A program made the translations under genes and the position numbers. Shown piece by piece: positions 1-9,480 of a DNA stretch of 64,000 bases (its first letter is position 1; each line of letters starts with the position of its first letter). This DNA is from Chaetomium olivaceum (Eukaryota > Ascomycota > Sordariomycetes > Sordariales > Chaetomiaceae): assembly GCA_039881045.1 (NCBI GenBank), contig JAYWVB010000021.1:496001-560000 (forward strand). Reading direction: 5' to 3'. Under the pieces are notes generated by a model, which saw only the letters and a program-made list of their open reading frames with translations, was not told where the DNA came from and made no database searches.

Positions 1-365
1 CATCATTCAAGGCCGAAAGCCTTCACGAACCGCCACCCGTGTCAAATTGCCACCGCTGTTGAGATCAGGTCCGAACCAAATTCCCCATTGGTCAGACGAG
101 AATCATACAATCGTCTGCCAAAATAGGACCCTCGACGTTTCGGCAACCCAAAGGCCGTTAGGAGTCTTTCATTCAAAACTCCACGAACCGCCACCCGTGT
201 CACATTACCACCGTTGTTGAGATCAGGTCCGAACCAAATTCCCCGTTGGTCAGACGAGAATCATACAATCGTCTGTTAAAATAGGACCCTCGATGTTTCG
301 GCAACCCAAAGGCCGTTGGGAGTCTTTCATTCAAAACTCCACGAACCGCCACCCAGTGTCAAACT
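1..365. repeat. 158-bp tandem repeat, about 2.2 copies
   Basis: The phrase CACGAACCGCCACCC recurs at 24, 182 and (with one change) 340, giving a period of 158 bp. The two full units differ at only a few positions. Each full unit holds a small perfect palindrome, CAGACGA/TCGTCTG, with an 11-nt loop (93-117 and about 251-275). No reading frame runs through the units. It may be an edge of a larger satellite or a subterminal repeat array that begins before the window. Confidence 0.85.
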
Positions 366-961
366 GTCACCCTCGTCAAGATCGTGACAGAACGCCCCGG
401 CCGGCTAGACAAGTTCTCATCTGTTCTCGAAAACAATTTTTCTCGAGACCTGCCGCGTCCAAATATTAGCGAAAGCTGCGCAAATTCACGTTCCATGAAA
501 CCGCTCCAATGATAATGACACTGTTTGAGACGAAGTGGTAGCGGCATGTTGGAAGTCCGAGCACAAGGACAATGGACGAAACCCTCATACACCAACCAAG
601 CTTTTGACGGGTTTTCCACCGAGCCGCGACCCGGAACCATCAAGGCTCGCGATCCCATTTCGTGATCAGACAATGTCCCTTCCAGCATTAACGCTGAGAG
701 ACAAAGCGAACGTAAGGCGACCTAAACTAGACCATAAGGCCCTTTCCTCGTCAGCTAACCGATTCCAGGTTTGAGCCAAGACCCGAACGGTTCCCAGCTG
801 ACAGCCATGGCCCGGCTGACCCTTGCTGTGAGGAGAGGATGACAACTTGACAAGGCGTACGAAAAGTCCCCGTCATTATTCTGTGCTGCCAATTGCGCCG
901 GGCTGCCCCGCGAGACGAAATACATTGCCTAATTTGACTAATTGAATTATTACTACAGAGT
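366..961. other. Intergenic, no gene seen
   Basis: Only short unconvincing reading frames on both strands. It lies between the tandem repeat and the 3' end of the FAD monooxygenase. Confidence 0.6.
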
Positions 962-2326
962 TCAAATCGACCTGCCGTGCCCTTGTCTGGCCATCAGCAT
1001 TTGGCTGACAGTTTTTGGGTTCATTGAGAATTCGGCTTCCTGAACCGATTGCTGCACCGCTTTAGCGCCTCTTCCAATCATATCGGCATCGTAAGCCGAA
1101 ATTGCCGACTCCAGGGCCGCCGCACCCTCGCGGATTTTGATCAGCGCGTCAAGGTACTGGCTAGCGTCTAGGATGGCGTGCTGGAAGCCCTGCCCGCGAT
1201 AAATCAGCATCGGGTGCGCTGCGTCGCCAGCCAGCGTGATACGCCCGCCACGATTGTCAAACGGCTGCGACACCCAGTATTTCATCTCGTCGATGTAGCA
1301 TTCGCTGCCGTCCGGCGTCCAGTCGATGAAGGATTGGAACGGCTCGGCCTGGTCTTTCGTGGTCGCTTTTAGGTAGTCGAGTGCCTCCTGACCCGCAGCC
1401 ACCCCCTCGGGAACGGGTGTAACGCTCTTCCGCCAAATCTTGACCCACATCGTCGTCCACCCGCTGAGGTCGTCCGAGGCCCCCGCATACATGACTGCAA
1501 GACAACAAGGAGCAGTCAGCTGCGCACCGCTCTTGATATGCCTGGGAGGGAAACACTTACCGCCGCAACCCCCGACCGAATTCGTAGACATGGTAATCGC
1601 CACGACCGGGTGTGTCTTCAAGACCGCTTCAACCTTGGCTGCATCGCCGTACTGCACAATAGCCGTGGCAAACATGAACCCCGACAGCTGCACGCGCGCG
1701 GCTTCATCCCCATCGAACAGCAGCTGGCGCAACTTGGACGATGAGCCGTCGGCGCCGAGGACATAGTCTGCATCATATGTTGTGCCATCCTCGAATTGCA
1801 GCTGCACAGGACCAGCCTCCGACCCCTCCTCATGGCAAAACCCAGCTAGCCCCTTGCCCCACCGGATGATCCCCGCCTCGTCGAGGTCGTGAGCCAGCAG
1901 ACCACGAAGCCTTTGTCGAGACACTCGCCGTGCGCCCGGCACTTTGTTCTTGAAGAGCAGCTCGCCTGTTTCACCGTTGAACACCGGCAAGCTCTCAGAT
2001 TCCTCATCAAATTCGAGGTTCGGGTTACACAGCGCTTCCGGCAACTTCTCGATGAGGTGCTCTGGGAGCAGTTTCTTGAAGAGGGCCATGGCCCAGTGGA
2101 TGAGAATTGTCCAGTCACGGGGTCGGTCAGCGATGTGCTGGGCCCTCTCGAACACAGCAACGTTAAAGCCATTCTGGTTCCATTGTCAGAGAACTCATGC
2201 AAAATTGTCCGGCCATCATTGGTTAGAGTAGCGCACCTTTCTGAGCCCATGCGCAGTGAGCAAGCCCGTCAGGCCGGCGCCGATGATGGCCACATTTGCG
2301 GCACTGCTTCCATCTGAAGCCGTCAT
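962..2326 (-). CDS. FAD-dependent monooxygenase (salicylate/kynurenine hydroxylase-like, PHBH fold)
   Basis: A flavoprotein hydroxylase that would use FAD and NAD(P)H to insert oxygen into an aromatic or polyketide substrate; the substrate cannot be inferred. Exon 1 (2326-2237) carries the dinucleotide-binding GAGLTG at residues 16-21. A 63-nt phase-0 intron (2236-2174) is followed by exon 2 from 2173. The GADG motif is near residue 170 and the second FAD motif GDAAHP near 324. A further in-frame intron is likely at 1560-1495 (66 nt, GTAAGT...CTGAC...CTTGCAG); removing it deletes a stretch of 22 residues that looks non-coding and leaves a protein of about 411 aa, usual for the family. No terpene, polyketide or peptide synthase lies nearby, so a role in a biosynthetic cluster has no support here. 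Confidence 0.85.
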
Positions 2327-3244
2327 GGTTGAGGATTCTCCTGGTTGGACGCGGTGTAGCGTGATGGATGCGGTGGTACGATAAAAGGGCAGGACTGTAT
2401 CGTGGCGTAACTGGTTCCCCTCTCCTCACGCAAGCAGGGGTCAGCGGATACGGGTTCTCCACGGTTGTCAGCTGGGAACCATCCGAGTCTTGGCTCAAGT
2501 CTGGAATGGGTTAGCTGCCGAGGAAGGGGCCGAGATGGTCGTGTTCTTGGGTTTGGGCATTTTTGTTGCCGAGACGTCGAAAGTCGGATTTGCGGTTGCC
2601 GATTTATATGATTTACATCTGTCCAACAGAAAATCAAATTCGGACCCGATAAAGACGAGATTAATCTGATACGGGGAAGGCTTTCGGTATTGAATGAGGA
2701 TTGACGAGCCGCCTCTTGTTTATTTTTCGAGACGTCGTAGTTTACTGGTCTCAGAAACTAGGAAGGGTCTTCTTGTTGACTTGATATCATTTTTCATATT
2801 CAAAACATTCATTCACTTCCATCATTAGTTTAGAAAAGAATACACCCCTCAACTTCCAGACCCTACTACCAACCTAAGCTTCCAGTTATATAATAACCAC
2901 CCCCTCTCCAGAAGATAGTTGAGTTTACCAGTATCACGGCAGGCGGTAAGTATTGAGTATAAGGTTAGGACGACTCCTTCGCCGCCTTTTTCGATACTAT
3001 AACTATCTACCCTTCCGTTGAGAGGGATACCTATATAAATTCGCGTATTTATACCCCGATAGGTAGGGGCTATAGCGTTAGGTAACTAGTATCCTCTTCT
3101 AGTATTATCTTAAAATAAATTCCGAGATATCTATTAATGAAACCGATCTAAATAATTTACTATATCTTATCCCTAGAAAGTGGAAGCTGGTTTATAAACT
3201 TAAAGCGAGAGATATCTACTCGTATTCCACCGATCTAATTAGTG
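2327..3244. other. Promoter side of the monooxygenase, grading into AT-rich degenerate DNA
   Basis: No gene. From about 2640, and most strongly at 2850-3240, the sequence is rich in TA steps and stop codons in all frames, as expected for an old transposon remnant altered by C-to-T change (RIP). The parent element cannot be named from the sequence alone. Confidence 0.55.
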
Positions 3245-3299
3245 CTATAAGATACCTAACAAGGCCTTACTCCTAGGTGGCTTAGGCGTTCTTTTGTAG

Positions 3300-3515
3300 G
3301 TGCCGTGCCTCCCTCTTGTGGGCCTTCCTCCTGTGGACCTCCCTCTTACAGACCTCCCTCTCGCGGACTTCCATCTTGTGGGCCTTCCTCTTGCGAGCCT
3401 CCCTCTTGCAGACTGCCCTCTTACAATCCTCCCTCTCGCGAGCCTCCCTCTTGCGGACCTCCCTCTCGCGGACTTCCCTCTCGTGGTCCCTCCTTCTCGC
3501 GCGCTTCTCGTTCCT
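3300..3515. repeat. 15-bp coding-like minisatellite
   Basis: About 13 degenerate copies of CCTCCCTCTTGCGGA. Because the unit is a multiple of three, both strands stay open. The plus strand reads as pentapeptide repeats (ADLPL, ADFPL, ASLPL), which fits the A(D/N)LXX pattern. The minus strand reads as RG-rich repeats (SARGR/LARGR) within an open frame spanning 3589-3245 that begins inside the end of the upstream hypothetical gene. Neither frame has independent support as a gene; the minus frame could be a frameshifted tail of that hypothetical protein. Confidence 0.75.
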
Positions 3516-3566
3516 CTTCGACCGATTTGATAAGGGGTTGACCGGTAGCTTTGTCCGCGACGGTAT

Positions 3567-4289
3567 CTAGGATACCTTGGGTGTCTCATCTACCTCCAAG
3601 ATCCAATAGATATTGGCCTCTTCGGAGGTAACCAAAGCCTTAGTAATGACTTTTCGGCCAAACATCCAGGGGTATATCCCGAGCATGCGGGTAATACCCT
3701 TGCCATTTTGGGTGCCTAGGAGGGCAAATAAGTCTGGTTCGCCTGCACGAAGAGTGAAAAGGCTTCGCTCTTGAGGATTGCGGTTTACGGCCAGGTAGTC
3801 GATTAGGGCCTCTGTAATTGGGTTGACAACGTTCAGCCGGCAAACCGCCGAGAGGGCCAACATGTGGCGGCGAGTGCTGCCCGAGGCAGTTTGCCCGTCT
3901 GCCATGGCGCGATGACAACTCAGCGCCATGAGGTCGCTCCAGAAGAACCGAGCATCGCCGAGGGTGTCCTCTTCCGAGAAGTTGTAGTGACACAAAATCA
4001 CCTTACCGTCCTTGTGTACATCGTTCCTATACGGGCCCCAGACTAGCGCCGGCGGTACGTTCACCACCGTGACCTCGTGGTAGTCTTGTAGAGGAAGACT
4101 TGCGTTGTTCAGCATTTGCCTTTGAGTTGTACTGAACTGTTCGACTGCATCCTTGACCTTAAATTCGTAGCCCCCATCCTCCTGATCAACTTCGGGCAGC
4201 TCGGTGTACCTATCGGCTCTAACGTCCGCAATCATAGCGGAGTACACTTCCCGCCCCTTAGCTTCGAGCTCCACAAACGTGGCTGACAT
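3567..4289 (-). CDS. Hypothetical protein of a lineage-specific fungal type
   Basis: An intact 240-aa frame; the start was set at the ATG at 4289 rather than an in-frame ATG 54 nt upstream because the sequence becomes compositionally protein-like there (MSATFVELEAKGREVYSAMI). It is soluble, with no signal peptide or membrane segment. Towards the C-terminus is a run LLGTQNGKGITRMLGIYP followed by WMFGRK, which resembles from memory an uncharacterised family common in Sordariales. No catalytic motif is recognised. It sits alone in an AT-rich block, but its codon use looks less degraded than its surroundings, so it is probably a real gene. The RG-rich minus-strand minisatellite overlaps its stop codon in another frame. 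Confidence 0.6.
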   Translation of the reverse strand: MSATFVELEAKGREVYSAMIADVRADRYTELPEVDQEDGGYEFKVKDAVEQFSTTQRQMLNNASLPLQDYHEVTVVNVPPALVWGPYRNDVHKDGKVILCHYNFSEEDTLGDARFFWSDLMALSCHRAMADGQTASGSTRRHMLALSAVCRLNVVNPITEALIDYLAVNRNPQERSLFTLRAGEPDLFALLGTQNGKGITRMLGIYPWMFGRKVITKALVTSEEANIYWILEVDETPKVS

Positions 4290-6236
4290 TGTTTCGAAAG
4301 TGTTGAACGATGTGTCGATGACGATGATAGTAATAAAACCCACTGAACTCCGAGAGGAACTGGACGGACTGTAGTAGAGTGCTTATGATGCCCTAAGTGA
4401 TTCTTCCCTCTGACAGTAGGCAATGATGTACCGTGGAAAGAGCAATATCAAGGTAGGAGCTGGATAGGACGCTGCATTTTCAAACTTGGAGGGACCGCTT
4501 GAATTAGAATGATCCCATCGAGAAGAGGTATTCTTTCTAAGCCGCAGAAAGGGCACCTTGTGTTACAGAGGCATCACGACAAATCAAAAGAATTAGGGTG
4601 ATATGTGTCTTGGAGGGAGTCTTAAAGGCCATCTTCTCTTTCAGAGGAGCATCCTAACTCAGAAAGACATCACCGCCATCCTTGGATTGGGATATGTATG
4701 CTTTCGCGAGTAAAGTTTTATATTTAATTTCAGGAAGAGGTAGCTCCTTTGAGTCCAGAAGATATCACCAACATCGTGGTCCTCGAGAGACTCACGCTTA
4801 CAGGGGAGAGCTTACACTGCAGAGACCCGCTTCGTAAATCTTATCTGAATGGATTAGAGGAGACCTGCCGTTCATGCAACCCAAGCTTCAAAGATGCCCC
4901 GACAGGCCCTATTACAAGCTATGCGCAGTGTTAGCTCTATTTCCAGAATGAGAGTACCTTATTAAAGTGGGAAAGAGACTTTGCACTTTATTCCAACTTG
5001 ATCTTTCTACTTTAACGCTCACATTGTTAGTGTTAGCCAGCGCCTTGGTTTTGCGACTTTGCATCATCCGACTTGTAGACCGTGACCTCTCACCCCCCGC
5101 CTTACCGTGGCTCCTTACCTACCATGTTCCGCTATTGAGTTCCTAACCCATTGCTCTTAGCTACCACACTCTCTTGTGTATTCAGTAACGTCTATGTTTC
5201 TGAGATCCTGTTAGCGAACTTTGGGCATCGGCTAGAAGGTAAAGACTGCCTAGTGTTAGCCTAGATACCTGGCTACTTGATACTGCCTGCCAACCTACTG
5301 TCGCTCTACTAAGTAGATGAAGGGGTGTTACTAAAAGGGGTTTTGTTTGCTGGGGCTTCTAGAGTGTTTAACATTCGAACTGAAGACTAAGGACTAGCTA
5401 TATTAATCAAGTTCTGGTTCTGCTTGCATCTGAGAACGTACTCTTCGCTTTATATACAAGGCTTTCCTCCAATAGATAGATATTGATGGCATACAATGTA
5501 TATAATCCTGTGTAATCTTACATAAACTGTAGGGTGGTGGCGAACATAGCAGCTTTGCATCACCTTTATTGACTTGAAAGCTTACCGAGCAGCATAGCGC
5601 AGTTAGATATCTGGAGATTCGAGGTGTAATTGGTGCTGTTCTGGAAGGCAAAGGCGATGAAGATGATCGACCGTGGAATTCTGAAGCTAGCGTGTTAAAG
5701 CCTGCTGGTGTGGGCTTGCGTAAGGACGAGAGTTTGATACGAAACAAGAAGTGAAGGTCTAGGAGCTAACAGGGGAGAATGTGACTTTATATACCTATGA
5801 TCAACCCGAATAGAATATATACTAAAATATCCCGCTTTGTTGATACAATACTTGTCCGACACAGCCAACTTTCATCTGTACCGTACCGCATATATACTGT
5901 ATATAGAAAAAAAGGGTGCAGAATACAACTTATGCAACGAATAATAGAATGTCAAAGCTCCAAATACGCCTCGAGTGTAGTCATGACTATCGTATTCTGT
6001 TTGAGATGTGTAAGCACAATTAGTTCTAGCCATACGTGGTTCGGAATCAATAAACATGTCAACAGTGAAAATGTGGTTGTCATCCCCAAACCAGTTTAGT
6101 TTTGGTGTAGTTACACTCCAACCCTGGTTTGTTCGTTCGCGCGCAACTTCAAGACCGGGGCCCATGCCAAAATCTCCAAGTCAACGGCAAAACAGCGCCT
6201 TTTTTAAACGGAAATAAGGTCTTGACTAGAACTACC
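4290..6236. other. AT-rich, gene-poor block
   Basis: About 1.9 kb without a supportable gene. Small reading frames are scattered, with many stops on both strands and long A/T-rich stretches (for example 5780-6000). The composition suggests decayed repeats. It ends at the target-site copy CTACC that precedes the solo LTR. Confidence 0.55.
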
Positions 6237-6667
6237 TGTCACGGATATGCCAACAAGTGGGACCCGGGGCGCGGGACGCCCCGAGCCAGTCGCTCAGTCG
6301 AGCCAATGAAGGTCGTGGGAGGGTGATCAGTGAGCTCAGTTGCCAAGCAAGCTGAGCTCACTGATCACCGCGGCCCAACCACCAATCAGGATGGCTGAGC
6401 CAGTCTGAGTGATCAGTGTGATCAGTGTCTGAAGGAACTGAGCACACTGAGCACCCAGGAATTAGATAGTATATAGTCACTCGTTCTGGAGAGCTCTGGG
6501 AGTTCTCCAGTTAGCAATCATAACTACAGTTCGCTACCAGCACAAGAGCCTACTGTTGAGACAAGTATTTGTTGTGCACCCTTTGGCTGCACCGAACCCT
6601 AGCATCCGTTGCAAGACTACCTTCACTGAACCCTGACAGGATAGGATCCTAGATGAGGTTCGTCACA
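6237..6667 (+). mobile_element. Solo LTR of a retrotransposon (copy A)
   Basis: Begins TGTCACGGATATGCC and ends TTCGTCACA, so it has the TG...CA ends and short inverted termini of an LTR. It is flanked by CTACC (6232-6236) and CTATC (6668-6672), a 5-bp target duplication with one C/T difference. It matches, in inverse orientation, the copy at 42014-42470 over its ends and most of its right half. A TATA-like TATATAG is at about 6470-6476. No gag, integrase or reverse transcriptase frame adjoins it, so it is a solo LTR left by recombination between two LTRs. The left half (U3 by position) carries short repeated motifs (GTGATCAGTG, ACTGAGCAC) and a strong hairpin. Confidence 0.88.
6322..6369. 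repeat. Perfect 18-bp hairpin inside the LTR
   Basis: GGTGATCAGTGAGCTCAG at 6322-6339 is exactly repeated in inverse orientation at 6352-6369 with a 12-nt loop. The other LTR copy lacks this palindrome but has related direct repeats at the same place. Confidence 0.9.
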
Positions 6668-7744
6668 CTATCGTTATGAAAGATTCTATTTATTACACTC
6701 TCATCCATTTTGACTCGTTGTTGGCCTGTCAAGATATGGCAGGTAGTCAATCTCTTCTTTTGGCGTGTACAGATAGATTAGTAAGGTCGGGTGGTGTGTG
6801 GAAAGTTCCAGGGGAGGAAGTGGGGGTCGTTCTCGTCCCACGTGGCGTATTGAACTGGGGCATGCCCCAGTGTAGGTGGAACTGGGTCCTCCTGGCCTGT
6901 TCAGGGGTAGGGAGCGTTTGTTTTCCCGTTTCCGCGTCGCGTTCTTATTGTATATAAGGGGCCCTGAGGCGGCTCAATCTTTTGGTCAGAAGGCAGGCAA
7001 TCAGACACTTTAATCACGACTTTTGGAACGCAATGTGCCCGCGCATCTGTGAGAACCTGCAGCGCATGTGCGCATGCGCCTCTCTCTGATCAGAGGGGGA
7101 CACTTCTCGGTTTACCCATTGATGCAGCCGAGCCTGTGTTCTGTCCCCATATCAAGCAGGTCTACGGATCTGTAGGTTTGTGTTTTGGTGGCTGGTCTGG
7201 CAGTTTTGCAGACAGCACAGCACACTCCTGTTCAGTATGAAGCGCCCACACTGGCCAAAAAAAGCCGAACTCCAAAAGAAAACGAGGTTTGTACATACAA
7301 AATAAAGTAGAAAAGCAACAAAACAAGAAGAGATGGAGAAAGATAAGAAAAGTAGAAGCTGAGTAAAAGAGATGTGGATTGAGAAAGTAAAAGGACTCTA
7401 TATACTGACTTCCGGAACCTTTTTCCTTTTTTTTTCTTTCTTTTCTTTCTTCTTTTTCTTTTTCTTTTCTCATTCCTACAAGTGAAGCTTTTCTGTCCTT
7501 GAAGCCCGGGCTTTTTTTTTTTTTTTCTTTTGGCAATTGGGATGGGTTGTTGGTTGTTCAGCCCCGCCGAGTTGGGACGAACCGAACCGAACCAAACGAC
7601 TGGGACCCGACCCTGTGGTGTGGGACCCCCTGCTTCGATTGCCCGAAACACCATCACCGAAGAAGCACCACTCACCGCTCAACACAATCATCACACTGAT
7701 CTTGCCTCGTTGGCCGTCGCGATCTCCGTGCGGCACTGTCAACA
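6668..7744. promoter_or_regulatory. Upstream region of the LaeA-like gene with long pyrimidine tracts
   Basis: No convincing gene. About 7422-7475 is nearly pure C/T and 7511-7530 is a T run, as found just upstream of many highly expressed filamentous-fungal genes. A TATATAAGG box near 6950 could belong to another worn LTR or to an unannotated transcript. The methyltransferase start codon follows at 7745. Confidence 0.5.
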
Positions 7745-9110
7745 ATGCCCGACCGCGACGATTTGCTGTCGAAATCCGACAATGTAACACAAGCCGACAA
7801 CGCCGCCACAACCGCAGCCGACACAACCGTTGTTGACAAGTTCCCCGCAATTGTCCCACACAGTGATGCCAGCCCCGCTCCGACCCAACCCGCCGTGCAA
7901 GCAAGCCCCACAAGAAGTCCCGCTGCCAGCCCACATCCTGTCCCCCATGAGGAAAACGATCGCCAGCAGCATCAGCAGGAGGAGCAACAGGCTGGCATTA
8001 TTCCTGCTGCGGCGCCCGATGAAGTCCATGATGAAGACGAGTTTGCCCTGACTGATGGCTACGAGACCGCCTCTACCGGCTCTACCAGTGTCACGTCCTC
8101 GGTATACGCCCACACCTACGAGAACGGCCGTCGTTACCAGCACTTCAAGAATGGGCGCTATCCCATCCCCAACGATGATGAGGAGCTCAACCGAGAGGAT
8201 ATGAAACATGCCATGCTCATGGAGCTGTGTGACGGCGAGCTCTTCTACGCGCCTATTGGCGATAAAGTGCAAAATATCGTCGACATTGGTACCGGGACTG
8301 GTGAGTGGAACAATCAATCCAATAACGAATCTCGTTGCAAGAGGGCAAGCTTTTGACCCACAGTCATGCGACATAACAGGGATTTGGGCGATTGAAGTCG
8401 GCGATCGGTTCCCGAACGCGCGCGTCCGCGGCATCGACCTGTCCCCGACGCAGCCCGCGTGGGTGCCGCCCAACGTCGACTTCTTAGTGGATGACTGCGA
8501 ACAGGGCGAATGGCTCGACCGCGATGTCGACTTCGTCCATCTTAGGTTCATGACCATTGTGCTCAAAGATGTGGCGGGGGTGTTAAGCCGGGCATATGAG
8601 TAAGTTCTGGTATTGATTGATGACCGGCCTTGATTGGGCCACTAATAACCCATCGTAATCAGGAGCCTGAAACCCGGCGGCTGGGTCGAGCTTCAAGAAC
8701 TCTGCGCCGAGGTTCTCTGCGACGACGGCAGCATGCCAGACAAAGACCCGGTCAAGTACATGTACGAGCTCAGCCACCGCGCCTTCTCCAAGTTCGGCAT
8801 GGACGTGACGCTACCCAAACGCCTCGAGCCCATGCTGCGCGACGCCGGTTTCAAGAACATCCAGTGCGTCGTCAAGAAGGTGCCCATCGGTCCCTGGCCG
8901 CGCGACAAGACCATGCGCGTCATCGGCATGTGCCAGAAAATGGCAGTGCAGGACATCATGCCTATCCTCCCCGGCCGGCCTTTCACTGCTCTGGGCATGT
9001 CACAGATGGAAAGCCAGGTGACGGTTGCTCATGCAAGGCAGGGTTTGGCTGATACCCGCGTGCACCGGTACTTTCACTACTTTTTTTGGTTTGCTCAGAA
9101 AGTCCCGTAA
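7745..9110 (+). CDS. SAM-dependent methyltransferase, LaeA-like family
   Basis: Three exons: 7745-8300, 8380-8599 and 8663-9110, joined in phase, giving 407 aa. Both introns have consensus ends (GTGAGT...ACAG and GTAAGT...TCAG). The first 130 or so residues are low-complexity (A, P, Q, E, D rich). Then comes the family's ATSSVYAHTYENGRRY-type start and the SAM-binding motif VDIGTGTGIWAIE around residue 180, followed by GIDLSPTQPAWVPPNVDF and the post-motif SLKPGGWVELQE. This arrangement is typical of LaeA-like proteins, many of which are nuclear or of unknown substrate; being in the family does not make it the global regulator LaeA. No secondary-metabolite genes adjoin it. Confidence 0.9.
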
Positions 9111-9119
9111 GAGGCTGGA

Positions 9120-9480
9120 TTTGAGTCTAGGTGGAAGGAAGGATTGGGTGCAGTTGGCTTTGGATGAATGATGGATTGGAAGATGATGGTGCTGAATGAA
9201 TACGTTGGATTCGGGGAAGATGGTGTTGAATGAATGGGATGGTCTGGGAGAGGATGGGGGGAATGAATGCCGGGGACTGAATGAGGGGGATTTAATGAGA
9301 GGGAATGTGAGGGAATGGCGTTGAATGAATGCGTTGGATTTGGGGAAGGTGGTGTCGAGAAAAATCCCCGATACGAGTCCATTTCAAAGGGGAGATTTGA
9401 AAGGGGGGATTCGGAGAGGATGGGGTCGAAAGAAGGACAGATGGTGGAAGTCAGCGGGTGGTGTGTTACCCGTCGTAAGT
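9120..9480. repeat. Degenerate GAATGAATG/GATGG repeat tract
   Basis: A G-rich stretch with repeated GAATGAATG, GTTGGATT and GGGGAAGATGGTG blocks; for example GAATGAATGCGTTGGATT closely echoes GAATGAATACGTTGGATT. It lies directly 3' of the methyltransferase and probably covers its 3' untranslated region. Confidence 0.65.

Noticed and set aside
6676..6957. 93-codon plus-strand frame after the first solo LTR
   Set aside because: No domain or codon signal; it begins in the LTR flank and overlaps a TATA-like promoter sequence.
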